From IMG/VR virus record IMGVR_UViG_3300042292_000345, positions 1-64,000 of that record: a stretch of DNA of 64,000 nucleotides; one strand, written 5' to 3'. The DNA comes from a virus. Position 1 is the first letter of the stretch; the number at the start of each line of letters is the position of its first letter. The notes below the pieces were generated by a model. The model was not told the DNA's origin. It made no database searches and saw nothing but the letters and a program-made list of their open reading frames with translations. Made by a program: the position numbers and the translations under genes. Shown one piece after another: positions 1 to 7,200 of this stretch.

Positions 1-1
1 T

Positions 2-265
2 GTAGGTATAAATAGAATTAATACTTATGCAGGTACTTTCGGCACAGTGGATAGTCCAGCTATAAGTATCCCTGCAAGTATACCTAGTCTATCTATTAGT
101 AGACCTATTTATACTACTATAACAGATGCTTATGTAGGTATAAATAAAGTCAATACTTATGCAGGTACTTTCGGCACAGTGGATAGTCCAGCTATAAGTA
201 TCCCTGCAAGTATACCTAGCCTATCTATTAGTAGACCTATTTATACTACTATAACAGATGCTTAT
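2..265 (+). repeat. 132-bp in-frame tandem repeat, two copies
   Basis: Copies at 2-133 and 134-265 are in frame (44 codons each). I count four mismatches between them, three clustered near the 5' end of the unit and one at base 98 of the unit, so they are about 97% identical. A short degenerate third start (GCTGGTCTATC) follows at 266. Further copies may exist upstream of the window. Confidence 0.9.
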
Positions 266-325
266 GCTGGTCTATCAGGTGGTGGTGGATCTAAAGGCTC
301 TACATTAACTCTTTCATGGTCTTAA
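2..325 (+). CDS. 3' end of a repeat-containing (probable structural) protein
   Basis: The frame is open from the first bases of the window, so only the C-terminal 107 residues are visible and the true start lies upstream. They consist of two copies of a 44-residue unit rich in Ser, Ile, Pro and Thr, followed by a tail with a GGGGS run ending in LTLSWS. A GTG at 47 lies inside the repeat and is not the start. The low-complexity beta-prone repeat suits an extracellular or virion appendage protein, but no family is recognised. The stop is followed one base later by the next ATG, so the gene heads or continues an operon with the small genes downstream. Confidence 0.7.
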   Translation, partial: VGINRINTYAGTFGTVDSPAISIPASIPSLSISRPIYTTITDAYVGINKVNTYAGTFGTVDSPAISIPASIPSLSISRPIYTTITDAYAGLSGGGGSKGSTLTLSWS

Positions 326-326
326 T

Positions 327-599
327 ATGAATTATACAAAATTAAAAGAATTTCTTTCAGACTCTAATTTTATCTATGCAGATGTAACAGAAAAGGAATT
401 AGAAACAGTTCCTTGCGCTATTTACTTTACTGAATTTGATGGTGTTAAATATATAGGAGCTAGTATTGAAGTAGAAGCACTATCAGAAAAGCTAATGGAA
501 CCTACACAAGAAGAAGAGCTAGCAGAACCTATAAATATTGATATGCTAGAAGAATCTGTACAAGAAGAAGCTGTACAAGAAGACGTAATCCAGCCGTAG
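327..599 (+). CDS. small acidic hypothetical protein
   Basis: A 90-residue protein of unknown function. The first ~50 residues look globular (it begins MNYTKLKEFL) and the C-terminal 40 are strongly acidic, with repeated QEE/VQEE runs. The start lies one base after the upstream stop, implying translational coupling. The N-terminus weakly resembles the gene at 1198 (MN-aromatic-x-x-LK near the start, Asn then Tyr before an acidic VxE), so the two may be distant paralogues. Nothing shows a catalytic role. Confidence 0.7.
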   Translation: MNYTKLKEFLSDSNFIYADVTEKELETVPCAIYFTEFDGVKYIGASIEVEALSEKLMEPTQEEELAEPINIDMLEESVQEEAVQEDVIQP

Positions 600-656
600 G
601 ATTAAATACGGCAAGTCGAGTAAAGTAGTATTATTTAACAAAAACTGGAGGTTTAA

Positions 657-847
657 ATGGCTGAAATGACAACACCAAATATCTTTACAATGCCACAGAC
701 TAGTGGCAACAACAAATGCAAGGTATTCTTGGGGTATTGAACGGTTTAGTAGGTGAGTTACAGCGTAATACACAACAGACAATTGCTATTGGAAGTACCT
801 TAACGGGAAACGCCCAAACATCGACGAACAATCGTGTGAACGGATAG
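657..847 (+). pseudogene. short gene interrupted by an apparent -1 frame change
   Basis: An ATG at 657 with a good site (ctggagg) opens a frame that stops at 738-740 after 27 residues. At the AAC-triplet run near 709-716 the -1 frame becomes open, with an ATG at 716, and runs to a stop at 845-847, giving QQQMQGILGVLNGL and a Gln/Asn/Thr-rich tail. Read through with one base re-read, the two halves give a plausible ~64-residue protein. The -1 frame is closed five codons upstream of 716 and has no strong ribosome site of its own. No canonical slippery heptamer is present, so an indel, an assembly error or re-initiation is more likely than programmed frameshifting. Function unknown. Confidence 0.5.
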
Positions 848-853
848 AAGAAG

Positions 854-1186
854 ATGGATCTGACTCAATCATTAGAGGACCAAATCCGACAACTCCAATC
901 TCAGATCCAACCTACGGTCTTAAAGAAAGTAGAAAACGTAGAAGAACAAATGAGAAGAGTGTTTCAGGAAGAGATGTCCAAACTAAACACGAGTCTTAAC
1001 CAAACAGCAGCTGCTAGTGTTAGTCCAATGCTAGCAGCTCTTGGTTCTGCATTATCGGAAGAAGAACAAGTGTGGATATCACAACCTGAAAATCAAGTTA
1101 AGGTCATAGATTTCTTCAAGACTCCTGAAGGCCAAGCAATCACTAGACGTTTCATGATGGCATATAAAGAATATAAATCAAAATAA
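854..1186 (+). CDS. coiled-coil hypothetical protein
   Basis: A 110-residue protein starting seven bases after the preceding short frame, with a purine-rich site (agaaga). Residues 1-50 are rich in Gln, Glu, Leu and Val in a heptad-like pattern and probably form a coiled coil. Residues 70-108 contain SEEEQVWISQPENQVKVIDF and a basic C-terminus ending KEYKSK. No family recognised. It sits in a run of small genes before the endolysin. Confidence 0.7.
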   Translation: MDLTQSLEDQIRQLQSQIQPTVLKKVENVEEQMRRVFQEEMSKLNTSLNQTAAASVSPMLAALGSALSEEEQVWISQPENQVKVIDFFKTPEGQAITRRFMMAYKEYKSK

Positions 1187-1197
1187 AAGAGGCTTAA

Positions 1198-1437
1198 ATG
1201 AATTTTGAAAATTTAAAAACAGCAGTACCGTCTTGTAATGCTTTCTACGGTTCAGTACCTGAAGAAAAAGCATACTTACTAGAGGGTAACTTACAAGCTA
1301 GTTTAGGCAATGGTACTGTAGTTTACTGTTTCCCAGAACCTGTAAAAGGTCTAGAAGCATTTTTATTAAATGAAAGTAATTTACAAACTGTAAGTGTTGT
1401 TATTGAACCTATTCCAGAATTAGTAATTGAAGAATAG
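1198..1437 (+). CDS. small hypothetical protein
   Basis: A 79-residue protein with a site agaggc before the ATG. It begins MNFENLKTAVPSCNAFYGSV and ends in an acidic IPELVIEE tail. It shows weak N-terminal likeness to the gene at 327, which shares the MN-aromatic start, the LK pair and the Asn-x-x-Tyr element. No catalytic motif is visible. It is followed by a tetraloop hairpin at 1446. Confidence 0.65.
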   Translation: MNFENLKTAVPSCNAFYGSVPEEKAYLLEGNLQASLGNGTVVYCFPEPVKGLEAFLLNESNLQTVSVVIEPIPELVIEE

Positions 1438-1445
1438 CAACTAGT

Positions 1446-1469
1446 ATATCCACTCGGAAGGGTGGATAT
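1446..1469 (+). terminator. intergenic hairpin with GGAA tetraloop (no U-tract)
   Basis: ATATCCAC (1446-1453) pairs with GTGGATAT (1462-1469). A further U-G and C-G pair close a GGAA loop, giving about 10 bp. The run after it is CTTTG, not a U-tract, so it may stabilise or process the mRNA rather than terminate. It lies just before the ribosome site (gagg) of the next gene. Confidence 0.55.
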
Positions 1470-1484
1470 CTTTGAGGATATAAA

Positions 1485-1721
1485 ATGAAAATAGTACACC
1501 GTATAGAATTTGAAACACATGAACTAGAAAAACAAACTGAAATGCTTAACAAAATTATTGAGATTTCTGCTAGTACAGCTTACACTGAAGTTGAAAAAGA
1601 AACAGCACTTAACTCAATTAGAGAACAAATAAGCTTAATGAACTCTAGCATGGCTTTTACTCTTGGCTACAATGCTGGTAGAGGCAATGCCAATGAGAAA
1701 GATCTTGAAATGTACAGCTAG
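1485..1721 (+). CDS. small hypothetical protein
   Basis: A 78-residue protein preceded by gaggatataaa. Residues 1-60 are predicted to be largely helical (HELEKQTEMLNKIIEI, then a second Glu/Lys-rich helix) and the C-terminus is Gly/Asn-rich. No family recognised. It sits between the hairpin at 1446 and the endolysin gene, so a role in lysis or virion assembly is possible but unsupported. Confidence 0.65.
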   Translation: MKIVHRIEFETHELEKQTEMLNKIIEISASTAYTEVEKETALNSIREQISLMNSSMAFTLGYNAGRGNANEKDLEMYS

Positions 1722-1732
1722 GACTATTAAAT

Positions 1733-2218
1733 ATGGAACAAGAAAATAAACTAAAAGATTTCTTTCCTCGTACTACTAGTACTGTTGGAAAAGAATTTAT
1801 TAAGAAAAGAGAATCTTTCAGATCTAAGCCATATTTAGATGGTAAGAAAGTTCCTACTATTGGTTTTGGCAATACTTACTATCCTGATGGTACTAAGGTA
1901 ACAATGAATGATGCTCCTATCTCTGCTGAGAAAGGTCTAGAATTGTTTGAAGTAACCTTAAAGACTTTTGAAAAAGGAGTGAATAGTGCTATTATTCGAC
2001 CTATTAGTCAAAATGAGTTTGATGCATTAGTTAGTTTAGCTTATAATATAGGTGTTCCTAGATTTAAAACATCTAGTGTAGTTAAGCGTATTAATGGTAA
2101 TACCCCAAGAAAAGAAGTCGCAGATGCTTTCAGAATGTGGAAGCTATTAGACGGCGAGGTCTCTCAAGGTCTAGTCAATAGACGTGAAGAGGAAATTAAA
2201 TTGTTTTTAGGAAAATAA
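1733..2218 (+). CDS. endolysin, T4-lysozyme-like (GH24)
   Basis: A 161-residue muramidase that would cleave the MurNAc-GlcNAc bond of peptidoglycan at the end of infection. The GH24 catalytic pattern Glu-x8-Asp-x5-Thr is exact: Glu27, Asp36 and Thr42, followed by IGFGNTYYPDG. The usual second conserved block is also present (NEFDALVSLAYNIG, then NRREEEIKLF near the C-terminus). The length is typical for T4-type lysozymes. There is no N-terminal signal or SAR anchor, so export needs a holin. The only holin-like gene recognised (43600) is 41 kb away. The endolysin lies directly upstream of the head genes and only two bases before the next CDS. Confidence 0.93.
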   Translation: MEQENKLKDFFPRTTSTVGKEFIKKRESFRSKPYLDGKKVPTIGFGNTYYPDGTKVTMNDAPISAEKGLELFEVTLKTFEKGVNSAIIRPISQNEFDALVSLAYNIGVPRFKTSSVVKRINGNTPRKEVADAFRMWKLLDGEVSQGLVNRREEEIKLFLGK

Positions 2219-2220
2219 AA

Positions 2221-2436
2221 ATGAGTGAACTAAAAGAAGAAGTAGTGGTGGCAGTTGCTCCACCTGCCGCAGTAGTTAAGAAATCAGCAGTAAAACCTTT
2301 TATTGAGAAAGTACCTGCACAGTGGTTTATTAGACAACATCCAGAAGATGAAGATCTTATTGCAGCTACTGCATATACCACTCAAGAACACTTTGAAGGC
2401 ACAATGGCAGATTTTAATGCCTGCATGAGAGGCTAA
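2221..2436 (+). CDS. small hypothetical protein before portal
   Basis: A 71-residue protein with an Ala/Val/Pro/Lys-rich N-terminal half (low complexity) and a more conserved-looking half containing PAQWFIRQHPEDEDLIAAT. It starts two bases after the endolysin stop and ends one base before the portal ATG, so it is translationally linked to both. Function unknown. A small accessory virion protein is the most neutral guess. Confidence 0.65.
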   Translation: MSELKEEVVVAVAPPAAVVKKSAVKPFIEKVPAQWFIRQHPEDEDLIAATAYTTQEHFEGTMADFNACMRG

Positions 2437-2437
2437 T

Positions 2438-3985
2438 ATGTATAAATCTGTTGCTAGTCCTAACGCATCTTATTTGCTTCATTCAAAGTTGTGGGCTAAA
2501 AATAGAGCTATGTGTGAGGGTGAAGCAGCAGTTAAGCGGCTTGATGAACAGGTTAATATAGATAATCTATTAATTCCTTTTTCACCTAGCATGTCTCTCG
2601 ATCAATATTTATTTTATAAAGCTGAAGCAGAACTTCCAGGAGTTACTTCAGAATTCGCTAAGATGCTAGTAGGTGGCTTACTAAGAAAACAGCCAGTACT
2701 TGAATTACCTGCTAGCGTTCCTGAAGAGGCTACTGAATGGCTCCTCAACAATTTTGGTAGAGATGATTCATCTTTAGTCAGCTTTATGGATGAAGTCTTA
2801 TGGGAGGAAATTCAAACTTCTAGAGCATGGATTATGGTAGATTACCCTTCTATATCTGAAGCTCAGTTTGAAAATCTATCACCTGAAGAACAAGCCAAGC
2901 TTAAACCATACCCTATCACGCATAAAGCAGAGTCTGTTATTAACTGGAAGACTGAAGTTACATGGGAAGGTAAAACTAAACTTACTATGGTAATTATTAG
3001 ATCTCTGGTAGAAAAAGTATCAGTTGATGATGAATTCCATCCTGTTCTGGTAGACACTGTATGGGTTCATGATCTTGCACCTAATTATAGAATACGTAAA
3101 TATGAATCTCAAATGCCTAGTAATGAGACACCAGACGTTCATAAAGATCGTATCAAGCCTGCCAAAGATGATGCGCCTAGATATACTTTAGTAGAAACTA
3201 TTGATTCTATTAAAGCATTTGGCATGCCTCTGGATAGTATTCCTGCATGGCCTCTTAATGGTTCTATACCTATTATGCCGCCTATGCTAACACCTATTGT
3301 AGATAAAGAAGTCTCTTTATACAATAAGATGAGTAGAAGAAATCATTTATTATATGGTGCAGCTACTTATACTCCTATTATTATGTCTGACATGACTGAT
3401 GAGGAATTTGAGAACATAGTAGATTCAGGATTAGGTTCTTGGATTAGGTTAAGACAGGGTGATACTGCAGATATCTTAAAGACACCTACAGAAGCTCTTG
3501 GTAATATGGATGTTACTATTAAAGCAACTATCGATGAGCTTGCCAGACTTGGAGTGCGGATGTTATCACCTGAGAATGAACAGTCAGGTGTTGCTTTAGA
3601 GATCCGTAACGCAGCTCAAACAGCTAAGCTAGGTACTCTTAATAATAAGATTAGCAGTACTATGAAAGCTGTATTTAGCTTTATGATATTCTGGCGATAT
3701 AATATACAAGTACCTCCTTGTGATATTCATTTCATTTTATCTGCTGATTTTGATCCTGTCCCATTAGGTGCTGACTGGTTACGTCTAGCTACTGAATGGT
3801 ATGAGAAAGGATTAATTCCAAGATCTATTTGGCTACAATTACTTAAATCAAATGACATGATTGATCCTTCGTACGATGATAAAGAAGGTCAATTAGAGAT
3901 TAATGCCGATCAGATGATTATTACACCTGTTCAGCAAAATGATCAATACCTTCAAGGTATGCAACAACAAGAACAAGGATTCTAA
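2438..3985 (+). CDS. portal protein (DUF4055-like)
   Basis: A 515-residue protein with features of the DUF4055 class of siphovirus portal proteins: an N-terminal VLLP-like region (VNIDNLLIPFSPSM), a helical YLFYKAEAELPGVTSEFAKMLVGGLLRKQP segment at about 65-90, a central DKEVSLYNKMSRRNHLLY block near 290-305, and a C-terminal helical stretch after RMLSPENEQSGVALEIRNAA. Portals form a dodecameric ring at the capsid vertex that carries DNA in and out and docks the terminase. It sits immediately upstream of the minor head gene, scaffold and major capsid, the usual order. The size is normal. The family assignment is from recognition of sequence style. Confidence 0.8.
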   Translation: MYKSVASPNASYLLHSKLWAKNRAMCEGEAAVKRLDEQVNIDNLLIPFSPSMSLDQYLFYKAEAELPGVTSEFAKMLVGGLLRKQPVLELPASVPEEATEWLLNNFGRDDSSLVSFMDEVLWEEIQTSRAWIMVDYPSISEAQFENLSPEEQAKLKPYPITHKAESVINWKTEVTWEGKTKLTMVIIRSLVEKVSVDDEFHPVLVDTVWVHDLAPNYRIRKYESQMPSNETPDVHKDRIKPAKDDAPRYTLVETIDSIKAFGMPLDSIPAWPLNGSIPIMPPMLTPIVDKEVSLYNKMSRRNHLLYGAATYTPIIMSDMTDEEFENIVDSGLGSWIRLRQGDTADILKTPTEALGNMDVTIKATIDELARLGVRMLSPENEQSGVALEIRNAAQTAKLGTLNNKISSTMKAVFSFMIFWRYNIQVPPCDIHFILSADFDPVPLGADWLRLATEWYEKGLIPRSIWLQLLKSNDMIDPSYDDKEGQLEINADQMIITPVQQNDQYLQGMQQQEQGF

Positions 3986-3986
3986 A

Positions 3987-4199
3987 ATGGCTAAGCGTGG
4001 CAATAAGAATGCTGCTGGTCCACATAAAAAGACTGCTTCATTTGTAGTTGGAGGATTTGTATCTGGAATGCTACATGCGCCTAAGCATAATCAAAGATCT
4101 ATGATAGCATACGCTAGTAAGTCCACAGCAGGGCTAAGAGCATACAAAGTTGGTGCTGCTGTAAGAAAAGCTTCAGGTGCTAATTTATTCTTAAAGTAA
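3987..4199 (+). CDS. small basic protein between portal and MuF genes
   Basis: A 70-residue, very basic protein (MAKRGNKNAAGPHKKTASF). An in-frame ATG exists at 3939, but it lies inside the portal gene. 3987 starts one base after the portal stop, and the lysine-rich start reads as a natural N-terminus, so 3987 was chosen. Its position between portal and minor head gene suggests a DNA-binding or head accessory protein. That is inference from charge and context only. Confidence 0.65.
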   Translation: MAKRGNKNAAGPHKKTASFVVGGFVSGMLHAPKHNQRSMIAYASKSTAGLRAYKVGAAVRKASGANLFLK

Positions 4200-4215
4200 C
4201 AAACAAGGTAGAGTT

Positions 4216-7200
4216 ATGAATTTAAATACAGAACTTTATGATAACCTCATTCATAGAGCAGCAATGCTAAGACTATTCGAAAGAAGAGTATCAGGCAAAG
4301 TAGATATAGTGCTAAATGATCATACAGATAGGTTGGACAAAATAATTCGTAACTCTGATCTTACTGTAGTAGGTCAAAGAAAGCTTAAAGAAAGGATTGA
4401 TATTGAGTCAACAGGCTCTTTTAGACAAGCATTTAATGTATCTAAAAGTAGTTTACTAGATCTGGTTGCAGATCAGCTTTCTTTTACCTATCAGAAAGTA
4501 GAAGCAAAAGTAGGAAAGATTTGGAGAACTGAAAGACCTGCTAAACGAGTATCAGAAGAAATTGTATTACAGAATCCTTTGTACAGTAATCAGACGTTAG
4601 CTCAAGGTTGGGCTGGAATATCTAAAAGTGAACGTATTAGGTTGGACTTAATTATACGTAAAGGTATTGCAGATGGCTTATCAATAGATGAAATAGCTGT
4701 ATTAGTACGGAAAGGACATCTACATGATATTACTAGAAACCAATCAAGAGCGCTGGTTACTACTGCTGCTACGTCTGTCGTTGCTCAAGCAGATCATCAG
4801 ATTTATAAAGCAAATGAAAAAGCTCTTCAAGGCTATCAGTATATTGCAGTATTAGATGCTAGAACAACTCCTTTATGTGCTCATCGAGATGGTCATGTGT
4901 ATCCTATTAGCGATACTGAGCATCTTCCTCCAGCTCATTGGAGATGTAGATCTACTACTGTTCCTGTCTTTAAGTCTTGGAGTGACATAGCCAGTCTAGA
5001 AAATATAGCTCAAGTCAGAAGAGAAAATATTAGTAATCTAACAGAAAAGCAGAAAGCTTACTATGATGGTATGACTCCTTTAAAAGAATCATATAACGAT
5101 TGGCTACTGCGACAACCTAAAGACATACAATTAGCTCATTTAGGTGACTACAATAAAGTAGAGTTGTTTAATAAGAATCAACTTACTGTTGATCAATTTA
5201 CAAATCCTGAAGGTAATACATTAGGTATAAGAGAATTACGTCAGCTAACTGATAGTACTTATGCGCTACCTAATGATACCCAGAAGTTTGCAAATGCTAA
5301 AGCAAAGTTAGATGCAATGCAATTATATGCATCAACTCCTGATAGTTTTATCAATGATAAGAAACTCACTCAGACTCTATTAGATTATTATCTATTGCAG
5401 AGTGGAGAGTTAGATGGTACTTTATCTCTTACAAATTATCGTGGAACTCTAATACATACTAAGAAAGCTACTAAAAATAGAGTGTTGAATACATTACCAA
5501 CAGAGGATCAAATGATATTTAATCCTATGACAGGTAGATATGAAGACTCTAGAATGTATCAGCCTAGTATTGGTGCATTAAGTAATAATCTTAGACTAGT
5601 AGAAGAATCTACAGATCTGAAAGATAAAGACAAACTATTCATTAATAGTTTTGAAAGATCACTCTCTGAAAAGATGAGTGTTAATGAGAGAGCTGTTGTT
5701 GTAGATAATCTACGTAATATATTCTCCAGATTTAGACGTAATGGAGAAGTATGGGGGAACTTTAAAGCTGTTAGTCAATCTCAGATTAAGTTTGATGTAA
5801 TGAATGTATCTGATACTATCGAAACACAGATTAGAAAAGATTCTGACCCGCTAAAAAAACTTCTTCAAGACAACTATATCGATCCAGTACTAGGTCCAGT
5901 GCAATTACAAAAACTCCACGATACCTTCCATGATAATATAAGATTCATGAATAAGTGGGAAGATAAGGTAGCACCTAAAATCGCTAGAGAGCTAAGAGGC
6001 TTCTTTGATCTTGCAATTCCCTTTAAGATTCGTGATAGGCTTACTGAAGTTAATATTCAAAAATTCTATCTGAAATTAGCAAAGAGACTTGCACTTGCTG
6101 ATACACCTGACAGAGATCAATTAGCTGTCACTATTGGCAGAGACCTCTATAATGCTGCTAATTTTAATGGTACTAGAAAAGATTGGTATAACGTTGGTTT
6201 AGAAATAATAAATGCTAATAATAGTATATTTAAAGTAGAGACATTTGGGGTTCAAAAGAGACGAATGAAATCTAGACTGTCAGGTCAATATTTTGGACCA
6301 TATTATGATACATTAGCATACAATATTCGCATAACAGATCCTAGAATTCAAGAGTATGCTCAAACAGTACGTAAGGTAGACCTTGGATTACGTGTTAGTG
6401 TAGTTAACGATGATAATAGACTTATATTCAAAGAAGGCTATAAGACATACTTTATGAAATCTAAATTTGGATTAGAAGATACTAGAATACCTATTACAAG
6501 TACTAGTAGTTTTTCTGATTTTCCAGAAGATTTTGTAGATGAGAATATGAAAGATGCACTCGAATGGGCATCAAAAGCTAGATATCGCATTGATGGCGAC
6601 TTCTACGATTTTACTCAGAAGTTATTATATTTTGTAGATGACAGAGGTAATGCTAAAAAGTATGATGCACTTAATGAATATAAACATTATATTAGTTCAC
6701 GTGGAGATGCTTATGAACGCTTTAAGGCGATGGAATGGCTACGTAAAAGCAATGACTCTTTTTCTAATCATCCTTTCATTGACCACAGGGCTCGTATTTA
6801 TGATAGGGGTCTTATTAGCCCTCAGTCTGGCGAATCCTTTAGACCTTACCTTAATACTGAAATAGAGAAACCATTAGGTGAGGATGGCTTTAAGAACTTC
6901 AAAGATCAGATAGGTGCCTTTATGGGTGGGCTAAATGACGTATTTGAAGGTAGATATAACTCACTATCCTTTACTGGTAGACAGAAGATTGCTGATAAAC
7001 TCTGGCCTGAGATGGTAGATATTGGTAATAAGATGCTAAGAGCAAAACCTGCTGATATTCGATTTATCTTAGAGTCTGAAATGGTCCAGTCAGTAGAAGG
7101 TGAGGAACTTGGTAAGTTTTTTAGATTTGCTATTGAAGCTGCTAAATTAGATAATCATATCAAATCTGGGGGTACACTTGACAAGTATATGACAGCACTT

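Noticed and set aside
2-265. CRISPR-like array
   Set aside because: The repeat is 132 bp, directly abutting, in frame and translated; there are no spacers. No CRISPR array was seen anywhere in the window.
705-720. Programmed -1 frameshifting in the 657-847 gene
   Set aside because: GGC AAC AAC AAA TGC offers no X XXY YYZ heptamer and the shifted codons would not re-pair with the tRNAs; an indel is more likely.
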